Part shown: positions 1-8,422 of the stretch, piece by piece
Layout of the letters: the number at the start of each line of letters is the position of its first letter
How positions within the stretch are numbered: the stretch's first letter is position 1
From: a virus
Length of the DNA stretch: 36,494 nt
Virus record (IMG/VR): IMGVR_UViG_3300003322_000770
Span: 1-36,494 of that record
Strand: one strand, 5' to 3'
Program-made: the position numbers and the translations under genes
The notes under the pieces: model-generated
Seen by the model: only the letters and a program-made list of their open reading frames with translations
The model's database searches: none
What the model was told of the DNA's origin: nothing

Positions 1-57
1 GGGCAGTTAAAAGCAAACGCTAAATTTTTCCAAATGGGAAGCGCGCTCAAAGCGTAA
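1..57 (+). CDS. C-terminal end of an unidentified head gene (partial)
   Basis: Frame 1 is open from the window edge to a TAA at 55-57 and encodes 18 residues ending in FFQMGSALKA. It lies 27 bases before the major capsid start. In tailed phages this place is usually held by a scaffold, protease or decoration protein, but the fragment is too short to tell which. The window cuts off the rest, so only the C-terminus can be claimed. Confidence 0.6.
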   Translation, partial: GQLKANAKFFQMGSALKA

Positions 58-84
58 ACGTGGGAAAGGAGAAATAAAACTAAA

Positions 85-1587
85 ATGAGAAGAATCGAAT
101 CAAATCCCGCGAGCGTAACGGTAAAAAACTTTCTTGCCGCGACTAACGCAGTAGCAGAACAACAAAGGCAAAGAGGGGAGCAAACTGAATTTTTGTCTGC
201 GTCTAACGCAGTTAGCGCTTATCAAAAAATCGTTAAATCCGCTATCGCTTTAGCGGATGGAAGCCATCCGAAACATAAAGAAGCTTTTAACGCATATTCC
301 GAGCTTTTCGGGAAACGCGGGGAACAACTTGATAACCTCGTAGCAATCGGCGAAAGATTTCTCGGGAACGTTCGTGATATTGCAAAAATAGCGGTTAAAA
401 ACGGAAGAACCCCAGAGCAAGCCGCGGAATTTGCTTTTAACAGTATCATGGGTAACCCGGTCTATGACCACTTCGGAAACTTGAACCTGCTTGCAAGTCA
501 ACTTTATGAAGAACAAACCTTTATGGAAGCTTTCTTAGAGTATGGGGATGCTTTCCAAGTTCCTCAAGAAGCGGGCGGAACTGGTTTGGACATGGTTCGT
601 TTCCGTGTTCCATTAGAACAAGTTTCCGGATCTGCTAAGATCACTCAAGGCGACATTAACCCGGCGTCTCACCTGCGTGACGATCAAAACAGAACTCAAA
701 TTTCGCTTTTTAACGAGTTTAAAAACGCGATTACTTTAGGTACTGTTTTCTCTATCACTGGGGCGCAGAGAGACCAAGCATTAGGTTACGAGCAGTCAAT
801 CGCTCCGGCCTTAGCTGGTTTCATTCTACAAAACCGTTATTTTGCGGCTTCTCAAAAGCAAGTCATGAAAGAAGCGGAGACTTTGTTCGTAGGTGGGCAA
901 GACGCAAACTCTAACTATGTTAAAGACGTAGGTGGATCTTACGGAATGCTTTCTTCCGCGATTCAATTGTCTTTAGGAGACGCGGGTGCCGCCGCGCCCT
1001 CTCCAGCGGTAACGTCTGATTGGATTGCAAATCCGACTAAGCTTGTCCAAAAAATAGTAAACTATTTTTACAAGCCTGCGGATGTGACAGCGCCTTTAGA
1101 TAGCTCTGTCGATTCCTCTCTCATGTATAAAGAAATCGTTCGTTTGATGACCCTTGCGGCCCAATCAAATGTTAATTTCGAACCAAGAGACTGGGTCATT
1201 TTCGTTCCGACAAGCTGGTATGCCCTTGCTATGCAGTACCCAGGTGGCGCGGGAACCTTCAATAAGCAATTGCAAGAAATGGTCAACGCAGCGACCGACG
1301 GAAGGATCATTAAGAGCATTAAAGTTCTTCCTTCTTCTTTGTTAAATTGGAATGCGAACATCGGACAAAGCGTAAACGGTTATAACTATATCGTAGCTAT
1401 CCCTATGGGGTCGCCGCAAGAGAAAAAAGCCGTTATCCTTCCGGGGCAAACTGCAATTCCGACAATCATAAGTGAAAGCGTAAGCGCTTCCATTATGAAT
1501 TTCAGAACGCAGTATGTTTTTGGTGGTCCGATGATCCTACATTATGGTGGTGCGCTTATACTGGAAATTTCCGTACAAGCAACTTAA
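85..1587 (+). CDS. Major capsid protein (putative)
   Basis: This 500-residue protein is the probable major head subunit. I saw no short diagnostic motif. The call rests on size, on an alpha/beta composition with a helical N-terminus (about residues 1-110) followed by a soluble body, and on position: after a head gene and before three small joining proteins and the tail sheath. The ATG is preceded by an AAAGGAGA ribosome binding site at 65-72, a rather long 12 bases away. Near residues 320-330 there is a low-complexity stretch rich in Gly, Ala and Pro that may be a surface loop. The C-terminal part (residues 380-500) is beta-rich and ends in ILEISVQAT. An alternative is a different abundant head protein, but no better capsid candidate is present in the window. 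Confidence 0.75.
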   Translation: MRRIESNPASVTVKNFLAATNAVAEQQRQRGEQTEFLSASNAVSAYQKIVKSAIALADGSHPKHKEAFNAYSELFGKRGEQLDNLVAIGERFLGNVRDIAKIAVKNGRTPEQAAEFAFNSIMGNPVYDHFGNLNLLASQLYEEQTFMEAFLEYGDAFQVPQEAGGTGLDMVRFRVPLEQVSGSAKITQGDINPASHLRDDQNRTQISLFNEFKNAITLGTVFSITGAQRDQALGYEQSIAPALAGFILQNRYFAASQKQVMKEAETLFVGGQDANSNYVKDVGGSYGMLSSAIQLSLGDAGAAAPSPAVTSDWIANPTKLVQKIVNYFYKPADVTAPLDSSVDSSLMYKEIVRLMTLAAQSNVNFEPRDWVIFVPTSWYALAMQYPGGAGTFNKQLQEMVNAATDGRIIKSIKVLPSSLLNWNANIGQSVNGYNYIVAIPMGSPQEKKAVILPGQTAIPTIISESVSASIMNFRTQYVFGGPMILHYGGALILEISVQAT

Positions 1588-1601
1588 GAAATAGGAAAAG
1601 C

Positions 1602-1913
1602 GTGGCGTTTGATCCTACAGTATACACCGCGGAACTACGGATGCGGCTTCAAAACCCATCCGTAGCTGACGCAGATTTAAACGTCTATTTGACGGCAGCG
1701 TCAAGAGAAGTTAAAGAATCGATGTATTGTAAGGATGATTACGACGCGCAAATCCTGGATACGGCTTGTCAAATGCTTGCAATTGATAATAAGTTTCCAG
1801 AAATTTCGTCGGTGTCGAGTAACGGAGTAGACACGTCTTTTGCACCTAACGATCCGGAGCGTTATCGTCGTAAAATCGCGGCGAGACGTTCCGCTTCTTG
1901 GATGAGAGGTTAG
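1602..1913 (+). CDS. Head-tail connector (adaptor) protein, putative
   Basis: This 103-residue protein starts with GTG behind an AGGAAAA site. It is mostly helical at the N-terminus (residues 5-60, with AELRMRLQNPSVADADLNVYL) and ends in a basic tail (RYRRKIAARRSASWMRG). The pattern of a short helical protein with repeated predicted turns right after the major capsid gene is typical of gp6-like or DUF4054-like adaptors that sit under the portal. Family assignment is by size, look and place rather than by a catalytic motif. It is followed 6 bases later by the next joining gene. Confidence 0.5.
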   Translation: MAFDPTVYTAELRMRLQNPSVADADLNVYLTAASREVKESMYCKDDYDAQILDTACQMLAIDNKFPEISSVSSNGVDTSFAPNDPERYRRKIAARRSASWMRG

Positions 1914-1919
1914 TTTTAA

Positions 1920-2285
1920 GTGGGCGCGATAACTCGGGATCTCCTTCCTTATTCTATAGGAAGAAACGTTTCGGAAGACGTAACTCTTACTGTTTTAGGA
2001 CAAACTTTGCAAGACGACGGGTCTTTCAATGTTGCGGAAACCACGGTCATTAAGAAGGCGAGAGTCGTTCCTCTTACTCAATCTGAAATCAATCGTTTAA
2101 TTGCAGGCGGGATCACGATTAATAAAGGTTATTCTATCTCTTTCCCAGGTGAGGTCGTTAAAGTTCCTGACCTCATAACTTTAGCGAACGGTCTGTTGGT
2201 TAGGGTTGTGTCTTTTACGGTGGAAGAAGGTGCGTCCGTTTTTATAGCGAGTATGCCGTCTCTTGGTCCGGAGGATTCTCCGTAA
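1920..2285 (+). CDS. Head closure / stopper-like protein, putative
   Basis: A 121-residue, beta-rich protein starting with GTG. It occupies the slot of a head-closure (stopper) protein between the adaptor and the tail-terminator candidate. Visible features are short beta strands separated by Gly/Asp turns (DVTLTVLGQTLQDDGSF) and no cysteine. Its stop overlaps the next ATG as TAATG, which implies translational coupling. I do not recognise a named family with certainty, so the role is inferred from gene order in myoviruses. Confidence 0.45.
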   Translation: MGAITRDLLPYSIGRNVSEDVTLTVLGQTLQDDGSFNVAETTVIKKARVVPLTQSEINRLIAGGITINKGYSISFPGEVVKVPDLITLANGLLVRVVSFTVEEGASVFIASMPSLGPEDSP

Positions 2286-2839
2286 TGGGTTTAACTCTTC
2301 AAGAACGTTACTACGAGATAAATAAAAGACTTCGTGTATTTTTACGTGATAATGGGTTCGACGTTCCAGTTGTAAAATACGGTGTGGATTTTGCGACTAC
2401 GAAAACCGAAACGAAAAGTCAAGATTTAAAATATCCGTATTTTCAAACGCACTTAAAACAGTCGAAGCCGCAATCTTGGACATCTAATAACGGCGGTCAA
2501 TATACTGTTTTTAGATACTATGTTTCTTTTTTTGCTTCGCCTAAAACGGAGTATATTAAAGATTCAGAAAATTTTAAAGTTTTTGAGTTAGCGAGGGTTG
2601 CTTTTTCGGATGTTAATGCGGATCTTTTACGAATTGATCCGCTCGACCTGGATTCTGGAACTTTAGCGGATGTTTTGGACATAGAGGTCGACCAAGATTT
2701 TGGAGAAGTTTCGGGGGCGATTGTTCCATCCGGTATTATTATAGTTAAAATGGCCGCGGTTATTGGCTACCCAATCAATTTACCAGAGCCAAGCGACGCG
2801 ACGAATATAGACGCCGCGATAGAAATTACGAGTGCATAG
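2285..2839 (+). CDS. Tail terminator / neck protein, putative
   Basis: This 184-residue alpha/beta protein follows directly by a TAATG overlap. It begins with a helix (LQERYYEINKRLRVFLRDNGF) and continues with beta strands, as tail terminators do. It is placed immediately upstream of the sheath gene, where contractile-tail phages usually carry the protein that caps the tail at the neck. The C-terminus is acidic and Ala/Ile-rich. Nothing in the sequence proves the role, and an unknown virion protein remains possible. Confidence 0.45.
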   Translation: MGLTLQERYYEINKRLRVFLRDNGFDVPVVKYGVDFATTKTETKSQDLKYPYFQTHLKQSKPQSWTSNNGGQYTVFRYYVSFFASPKTEYIKDSENFKVFELARVAFSDVNADLLRIDPLDLDSGTLADVLDIEVDQDFGEVSGAIVPSGIIIVKMAAVIGYPINLPEPSDATNIDAAIEITSA

Positions 2840-2849
2840 GAGTTAGGCT

Positions 2850-4028
2850 GTGGCAGGAAATGCAAATTTTATCACGATTCAATCTTTAGCGACTACTGGA
2901 CAGTTAGGGGCGCTACCAAGAGCGATTGTTCTTGTATCCCGTGAAACTGTTTCTGGTTTCACGCCGGACCCAGAGACCGGCCTTTATAAAATAAACGCAG
3001 CGGATCAAGCAGCGTTCGCCGCTGCGAATACTACAAAGTATGGTTTACTCAATGCTCTACGTTTGGCGTTTGGACAAGTTTATTCTTTTCCTTATGTTTA
3101 TATCCTATCCGGGACCGTCACTACTGCTTTATTAGATCAAGCGAATATACGTCCAAGAGAATGGTCTCTTATCACTCTTGTCGATCGTTACAATGGTGAC
3201 GGGACGGGTTCAGTAAGTTCTGTAAACTATTTCACAGACTTAGGAACGATTAAAACCTGGGGTGTAAGATCTCACAAGAAAATCGTAGTCCACACTTATT
3301 CGAAAGAAGAAGCTTTAGGAGTTCTTACTCTTCCGGCGGAACTTGTTCTTGGTGGTGCGATCAATGAAGATGCGGGCTTCAAAACGATCGTAAGTAATAG
3401 TCAGACTACAATAGCCCCGGGGGAAATCGCCTACGATAACATAGCAATTGCTTGGGCCGCGTTTTGTTTAAACGGTTCACAAGTTAGTCGTTCTTGGGGG
3501 TCTTTATCGGATGCACACGATTTTGAATTAGTGGATGCGGATACTTACACCAGCGCGTCAAGAAGCACTATCGAAAATAACAGTTTAGCCCAGTATAATG
3601 GACGTAAAGACCGCGCCGGAAGTTTGTTTGTTTACGATACTCAAATGAATTCCAAGGTAAATCCTCAAACAACCGCCCAAATAGAATCTATTTTGGCAGA
3701 AGACTACATCGATGATTATGTTTATGTATTCGTTCATAACGCTTTACAACAAGCGGGATTCACAGGTCTTCCGAATGACGACGCAGGAATTCAAGTGGTT
3801 CTTGGATTAACTCGGCAAGCTTTGAACAATTGTTTCGATTTAAACTTGATTCTTGCAAAAGAAGATTTATCGGCGGATTTTACAGCGGGGGCGCTCACTG
3901 CAAAAGAAGTAACTCAACTTTCTCCGACTTGGCAACAAACTGGTATTTGGCCAGCGGGAGTTATTTTTGCGACAATTCGCCCGTTCAGCGCAGCCCACTA
4001 CGTAACAATCAATTTTACGTATCAATAA
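2850..4028 (+). CDS. Tail sheath protein (DUF3383-like)
   Basis: A 392-residue contractile sheath subunit. It starts with GTG behind an AGGAG site. The N-terminus carries the typical opening in which a short strand (NFITIQSLAT) is followed by a long alpha/beta region with IVLVSRETVSGF and a Rossmann-like centre (residues 95-160, ending in KKIVVHTY). The C-terminal part ends in beta strands (FATIRPFSAAHYVTINFTYQ), as in sheath proteins whose last strands extend to neighbouring subunits. It resembles the DUF3383 sheath family of myoviruses such as BcepMu. A tube gene follows at once, which supports the call and shows that the virion has a contractile tail. Confidence 0.75.
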   Translation: MAGNANFITIQSLATTGQLGALPRAIVLVSRETVSGFTPDPETGLYKINAADQAAFAAANTTKYGLLNALRLAFGQVYSFPYVYILSGTVTTALLDQANIRPREWSLITLVDRYNGDGTGSVSSVNYFTDLGTIKTWGVRSHKKIVVHTYSKEEALGVLTLPAELVLGGAINEDAGFKTIVSNSQTTIAPGEIAYDNIAIAWAAFCLNGSQVSRSWGSLSDAHDFELVDADTYTSASRSTIENNSLAQYNGRKDRAGSLFVYDTQMNSKVNPQTTAQIESILAEDYIDDYVYVFVHNALQQAGFTGLPNDDAGIQVVLGLTRQALNNCFDLNLILAKEDLSADFTAGALTAKEVTQLSPTWQQTGIWPAGVIFATIRPFSAAHYVTINFTYQ

Positions 4029-4055
4029 GATAGGATAACTTAGGAGGAATATTAC

Positions 4056-4526
4056 ATGTCTACAAGTATGAATTTTGCGTCGGTTATCGCGTCTTTTACT
4101 CCGAAAGTTTCGGGATTTAGCCCGATCGTTTTTAAGGCGAACGTATTTTTTAATGAGGAAACTTTTTTAGGAGAGCCTCAACCGGATGGTGATCGCGCGC
4201 GGTTATTCATGGCGAATGATGGCAATAGGGGTCAATACATTGACAAATTCGCTGTCTCTGGATCTCGTGATATAACTATTTTTGATGGGGTAGAGGCAGA
4301 CCTTCTACAACATTGGGCGTATAATAACCCACAACCTCTTTTCGATCTTGCTTTCGTTTACCAAAGAAACGACCAAGCCGCGAGTGAAGTTCGCACGCAT
4401 TTACATACAGATTGTAAATTCATGAACCAACCTGCGCGTGAAATGTCGAACGACATCGCAATAGTTCGGTTCACTTTCAAATACGCAAATTTAAGTATAA
4501 GAAACGCAATCGGACAAAAAGTATAA
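4056..4526 (+). CDS. Tail tube protein
   Basis: A 156-residue beta-rich protein with a strong TAGGAGGAAT ribosome binding site before its ATG, the best in the structural block, which fits a highly expressed virion subunit. It lies directly after the sheath, as tube genes do in contractile phages. A DUF3277-like tube fold is plausible: strands around residues 20-35 and 60-75, then a C-terminal segment with EMSNDIAIVRFTFKYANLSI. The role is inferred from order, size and composition. Confidence 0.7.
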   Translation: MSTSMNFASVIASFTPKVSGFSPIVFKANVFFNEETFLGEPQPDGDRARLFMANDGNRGQYIDKFAVSGSRDITIFDGVEADLLQHWAYNNPQPLFDLAFVYQRNDQAASEVRTHLHTDCKFMNQPAREMSNDIAIVRFTFKYANLSIRNAIGQKV

Positions 4527-4527
4527 T

Positions 4528-5022
4528 ATGCAAGTTTTTAACAAGCTTATCAAAGTTTCGAAAGCTTCTATTACTACAAAACTTTTCGATATTCCAATGG
4601 ATAAATTCGAAACTTTATCTCCGGGAGAAAAAGAATCCATAAAACCTTTACTCCCATCGGAAGAAGAAAAAGAGTTTATGGAAGTTTATAAAGCTAATAT
4701 GCCACAGCTTGCAAGACTTCAAAGAAAAATGTCGGTGTGCTTAGATGTGGAAGTTTTAGAATTAGAAGAGGATAAGATCTCTTTTGAGTATGCTGATTCT
4801 AAATATACTTTGACAAGTCCTAAAAACGCTTTTAAGATTTGTTCGGCTTTAGACAAAGACACGTTGTCAGGGCTTGCAGAAATGGCCGTTCAAGGATGTA
4901 TATTTAAAAACGAAACGGAAGTGAAAAATATTAAAGAAGATGGGGCGCTTTCGGTCGATGAGTTACGTCTTCTTTTACTTGTAGCAGATAAGTTTTTTTT
5001 TCAGACGTTTTTAGTTTCGTAA
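4528..5022 (+). CDS. Tail assembly chaperone, short (zero-frame) form
   Basis: This 164-residue protein lies between the tube and tape-measure genes, the place of the lambda gpG-type tail assembly chaperone. It contains a charged helical middle (LLPSEEEKEFMEVYKANM) and a C-terminal helix before a run of Phe codons. The reading frame passes through nine T residues (4993-5001) and stops at TAA 5020-5022. A second product made by slipping back one base is described separately. Chaperones of this type bind the tape measure and are absent from mature virions. The ATG follows the tube stop after one base. Confidence 0.65.
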   Translation: MQVFNKLIKVSKASITTKLFDIPMDKFETLSPGEKESIKPLLPSEEEKEFMEVYKANMPQLARLQRKMSVCLDVEVLELEEDKISFEYADSKYTLTSPKNAFKICSALDKDTLSGLAEMAVQGCIFKNETEVKNIKEDGALSVDELRLLLLVADKFFFQTFLVS

Positions 5023-5165
5023 ACGTAGAAACTAATCGGACTCTACTTGCGGGGATTGATATAACTGACGCGATAGCTTCCAAGTTAATTTCGTATACTG
5101 AGGCAAATGAGATCTCTTTAAAAGATCTTAAGAAAATTTATAGTAGGTTCTTAGAAAGAAGATGA
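4528..5165 (+). CDS. Tail assembly chaperone, -1 frameshift long form (gpGT-like)
   Basis: If the ribosome slips back one base at the T run, translation continues in the -1 frame. The product keeps the first 158 residues and adds 54 more, starting SDVFSFVNVETNRTLLAG and ending YSRFLERR before TGA at 5163-5165. That stop overlaps the tape-measure ATG (5162) as ATGA. The added frame has no start codon context of its own and is open over the whole gap between the two genes, so this is the simplest explanation of the gap. A -1 shift at this exact genome place is conserved among long-tailed phages. The rate of slippage cannot be seen. Confidence 0.7.
4995..5001 (+). promoter_or_regulatory. Slippery heptamer for -1 frameshift
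   Basis: In the zero frame the codons here are TTT TTT preceded by T, giving the pattern T TTT TTT, one of the strongest slippery heptamers. It sits seven codons before the zero-frame stop. The nine-T tract also makes polymerase slippage a possible second mechanism. Confidence 0.7.
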
Positions 5166-6262
5166 TTAACGAAGTAATAAATCTCGGCATAAAAGGAAGC
5201 GATTTAGTACTTCGTAAGCTTAAGCAGATACAAGAGCAAAAAAAACAATTTGCAAAACCTGTTTCCTTTAGCGCAAAAGTTTCGGGTGTATTAAAAAAAC
5301 TTTTCCCTTCTACAGCGGGGGTTCCTACTCCTACAAAAGAACCTGAGCAAAAGGCAGAGCCGGAAAAGAAAAAACAAGCCCCTTCTAAATACGATCGTGG
5401 TAGAGAAATTGGCGGCGCTACAAAAGAAGCAGGACAAGCTTTCGCAGGTTTTGAAGGAACAAAATTCACACAAGCCGGAATAAAAGGTTTAACTGCGTTA
5501 GGCGGCCCAGTCGGTTTAGTAGTCGGTGAAATAGCAAATAATATCATCGATGCGGCCGTAACTTTTAGAGATAAAGTAAAACAAGCGGCGGCTATTCGAG
5601 CCGATACAGAGGATGCCCGTAACACTGCAATTCGTTACGCTGGAAAAGATTTTGCGGAGTTTATAAAAGACAGTCGAACAGACATAGACCGAAATACTCA
5701 AAGAGCGATTGTATCTGGTCTTGGCGCGCAATATGGAAAATTTTCCGATGAATTCAAGACGGCCATCGATAAACTTTTTTCTACAAAAATAGGCGGTAAA
5801 TACGCAGATATAGAAGAGACGACTTCTTTAGCTCAAGGAAATTTTGCGGCGCTTGGAACAGACCGTGGTTTTTTCTTACAGAAAATATTTAGCAATTTGG
5901 GGGATGTTCCGCCTTCGATAAAACAAAAACTTACAAGCCAATTATTTGATCTCATTCCAGAATCCGAAAGAGCAGTTCAAACAGACCAAGGGATTCGTAG
6001 TGTAATGGCGGATTTCGACGAACGAAACAGGCAAGCACAAGAAAAATTCGCGTCCGGTCCGAATATAGAATTGGCGAGAGGTATTCAATCTTTAACGGAT
6101 AAAATCGATGGTAAATTAGCGGATAGTATTACGCTATTAACAAACAAAATAAATCAGATAGCAAATGCGAGAGATCCGGGAGATTATATTTTGACGGAAT
6201 TGAAAAGCGCTTTACTTGATTTAAAATCTGCGATCACTGGGGCGATAAAGTCCCCATTTTAA
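5162..6262 (+). CDS. Tape measure protein (short), putative
   Basis: This 366-residue protein follows the chaperone by an ATGA overlap, the standard place of the tail tape measure. The N-terminus is helical and basic. A Pro/Lys/Glu-rich linker lies at residues 55-75. A hydrophobic stretch at about residues 107-134 (GLTALGGPVGLVVGEIANN) resembles the membrane-interacting segments of tape measures. The rest is helical with many Lys/Asp/Gln residues. The length is small for the family. At the usual rule of about 0.15 nm per residue it would specify a tail of roughly 55 nm. An alternative is that it is a tail-tube initiator and that the tape measure is unusual, but no longer candidate exists. Confidence 0.6.
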   Translation: MINEVINLGIKGSDLVLRKLKQIQEQKKQFAKPVSFSAKVSGVLKKLFPSTAGVPTPTKEPEQKAEPEKKKQAPSKYDRGREIGGATKEAGQAFAGFEGTKFTQAGIKGLTALGGPVGLVVGEIANNIIDAAVTFRDKVKQAAAIRADTEDARNTAIRYAGKDFAEFIKDSRTDIDRNTQRAIVSGLGAQYGKFSDEFKTAIDKLFSTKIGGKYADIEETTSLAQGNFAALGTDRGFFLQKIFSNLGDVPPSIKQKLTSQLFDLIPESERAVQTDQGIRSVMADFDERNRQAQEKFASGPNIELARGIQSLTDKIDGKLADSITLLTNKINQIANARDPGDYILTELKSALLDLKSAITGAIKSPF

Positions 6263-6264
6263 TT

Positions 6265-6939
6265 ATGGCTTTTAGTTTTAATCCACAAGCGGCATTGGGG
6301 TCGGCCTCACAAGGTCTTACAGGTCTCCCTGTAATCGTAGGTTTACCATCCTCGGTGAATCCGGTCCCGTCTTTCGTAGTAGGTGTATCCACTTGGGAAA
6401 GAGCAAATACAAGTAGTTCAATGCCAGGTTTGCAAATTACAGACGGCGACTTATCTATGAAGGCCGCGAGAAACGGCGGCGTATATACTTTCGAATTTAT
6501 TATTGGAGCGACCCCCGCTGTAAAAGACGAGCAGATCCAAGGAATAGTAAATGCAGTACAGCAAATTTCAAGAATCGCTAATACACTTTTAGGCGGCGGA
6601 AGTCTTTTGACTTCTTTGGCTAATACATCGACAAGTTTTGTTGCAACGCAGATTCAAACGCTTAATAGTATGAAAGACGGGTTCCAACCGATTTTCGCGT
6701 TAAATTTATTCATGCCGTTAAATTCTTTCTCTTCTCAATCCTCGGATCTCGTATCTGCCTGGTACATTGAGAAATTAGATTTTAATAAAGCGGAAGCCGA
6801 GCAAGGTTGCGTTGTTACTATAACTTTAAAAGAACTTTTACAAAGAAGTTCTTCCGGATCTGTTACTTCAATTCTTAAAAATTTGGCCAATAGCTTAATC
6901 GGTCCCGCCGTCGGATCAAGTATAGGAGCGATTCTATAA
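6265..6939 (+). CDS. Baseplate / distal tail protein, putative
   Basis: A 224-residue protein just after the tape measure. It is beta-rich at residues 20-85 (PSFVVGVSTWERAN, GGVYTFEFIIGATP), helical in the middle, and beta again at 180-195 (EQGCVVTITLKELLQ). In contractile phages this slot holds the protein joining tube to hub, comparable to Mu gp43 or a Dit-like protein. The Ser/Gly-rich ends have low complexity. I do not recognise a named family, so the role rests on order. Its stop overlaps the next ATG as TAATG. Confidence 0.5.
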   Translation: MAFSFNPQAALGSASQGLTGLPVIVGLPSSVNPVPSFVVGVSTWERANTSSSMPGLQITDGDLSMKAARNGGVYTFEFIIGATPAVKDEQIQGIVNAVQQISRIANTLLGGGSLLTSLANTSTSFVATQIQTLNSMKDGFQPIFALNLFMPLNSFSSQSSDLVSAWYIEKLDFNKAEAEQGCVVTITLKELLQRSSSGSVTSILKNLANSLIGPAVGSSIGAIL

Positions 6940-7262
6940 TGGCTTATTTTAAAGATTTAGACAATGCTATAATTTCTAAAGTCCTACAGTTTCAAACAAT
7001 TACGGAAGACACGATTAATCAGTTTGAAACGAAAACAGGACAACGGGCGGGGTTTAAAATCCAAACGCTTTCCGTACCAGGTTATGCCGATCTTTTAACT
7101 TCACAAATTTACGATTGCTCTGGGGTAGAGGCTGTAAACTTAGGAACGATTTCAGTCGTTGACGGTATGGATTTGACCGGAGGATATTTTACAAGCGGTT
7201 GTTTTGTAAAAGGAAATCCTTTAGAAGAAGATGCGGAATTTTATTTGGTCGACTACGTATGA
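6939..7262 (+). CDS. Small baseplate-associated protein, unknown
   Basis: A 107-residue protein between the tube-baseplate protein and the hub, coupled to both by overlaps (TAATG before, ATGA after). It has a helical start (AIISKVLQFQTITEDTINQF) and a beta-rich C-terminal half with two cysteines. In similar layouts a small LysM-like or tail-associated protein occupies this slot, but no LysM signature is clear here. The function is not known. Confidence 0.5.
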   Translation: MAYFKDLDNAIISKVLQFQTITEDTINQFETKTGQRAGFKIQTLSVPGYADLLTSQIYDCSGVEAVNLGTISVVDGMDLTGGYFTSGCFVKGNPLEEDAEFYLVDYV

Positions 7263-8422
7263 TCCTATTTTTTAAACAAGGAGTAATAGGAACAGTAAAT
7301 CCAATCGCAATAGTAGATTCTACTCGTTCGGATGACCAATACAGCCAAGCTAAAATATTAAAGAAAGCTATTACAATTGGATCAGAGGTAACGAGGTCTT
7401 TTGTAAATGGGGCGAATCTAAAAATATTTTCTTTAAACTATTTAATCCATTATCGACATTTTGGGGTTTCTTTAGGAGACAGCTTAAAAACGTCTTGCGA
7501 GATTTCAATCGATAACGCGCCGGGGGAACTCGCGTCTTTAATAAATTTACAAGCAATTACAGGACAAGAATCTGTCCTTTCTCTTCAAAGTGCTACAAAT
7601 AAAGTCTTAGATCCAGAAATAGAATTCCCTTACGTGGCTATCGTTTTAAAAACAGGAACGACTTTATTATATTCCGATATTATGCGGTCTTTTATTGCGT
7701 ACGGTATATCATATAATTATGATAATAGACGTGTAAACAATCGTTTAACTATTAAAGGCGCTGGCTATGATTCAATGGTTATGCGTTTACAATTGGCGGT
7801 TGATTTAAAAAAAGAGCTACCGCTTGTTACTCAACTTAATACGGTTCTTGCCGCTTCGGGTTTTAAAGTTATATCCGATCCTTCTATCGTGCTTAATACG
7901 CCAGTCGTAGCGCGTTATTATCCCCCGGCTACTCTCGAAAATATTCTTACTGCCATTTGTAAAGATAACGGTCTATATTTTGATTTAGATAGCCAAAATA
8001 AAAAAATAAATTTAAAAGCTTTGGCTAAATCAGACGCGCCAGATAATTTCTTCATAAGTAAATTTTGTTTTAGAGGGGTTAGACCAGGCGCAAAAATTAT
8101 CTCTAATTTCAGCGTAAAAGATTATGCAACTGTGGTCTTTGAAGCAGAAATAGAAGACATCGACCTTTTTGACACCGTAACGATTTACGATGACTCTGGG
8201 ACTGACGGACTCTTTGATAATTTTAGAAAAAGCGGGATTCCTTTTTTAAAGGGTTTAAAACCGTATTGGCCGTACGATTTTTATGTGTTAGGCTATGAAT
8301 ACATGGACAATCGAAACAAAACATCCGTTCGTATCACTGCGACAAATAATTGGCTTGTATCTAACTTTAAACTTGATAACTTTTTCGAAACTGCGGTCTA
8401 TAGTAAAGGGCTTGGTCAATGA
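7259..8422 (+). CDS. Baseplate hub protein (Mu gp44 / P2 gpD-like)
   Basis: The gene encodes 387 residues from ATG 7259, which overlaps the upstream stop as ATGA. An in-frame TTG 60 bases further up would add 20 Arg/Cys-rich residues and is rejected. The protein follows the hub pattern: beta-barrel strands near residues 30-100 (SEVTRSFVNGANLKIFSLNY), a middle region with repeated ILTAICKDNGLYFDLDSQNK-like segments typical of late-control D/gp27 proteins, and a C-terminal beta domain. The trimeric hub carries the spike encoded immediately downstream. Gene order (hub, spike, wedge, J, I) matches Mu and BcepMu-type phages. Confidence 0.65.
   Translation: MILFFKQGVIGTVNPIAIVDSTRSDDQYSQAKILKKAITIGSEVTRSFVNGANLKIFSLNYLIHYRHFGVSLGDSLKTSCEISIDNAPGELASLINLQAITGQESVLSLQSATNKVLDPEIEFPYVAIVLKTGTTLLYSDIMRSFIAYGISYNYDNRRVNNRLTIKGAGYDSMVMRLQLAVDLKKELPLVTQLNTVLAASGFKVISDPSIVLNTPVVARYYPPATLENILTAICKDNGLYFDLDSQNKKINLKALAKSDAPDNFFISKFCFRGVRPGAKIISNFSVKDYATVVFEAEIEDIDLFDTVTIYDDSGTDGLFDNFRKSGIPFLKGLKPYWPYDFYVLGYEYMDNRNKTSVRITATNNWLVSNFKLDNFFETAVYSKGLGQ

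Noticed and set aside
5128-5625. 165-codon - strand frame over the tape measure
   Set aside because: It is antisense to the tape measure and has low-complexity Cys/Phe-rich composition.
7199-7258. Upstream TTG extension of the hub gene
   Set aside because: Adds 20 Arg/Cys-rich residues read in a frame that overlaps the previous gene; the ATG at 7259 makes an ATGA overlap like its neighbours.
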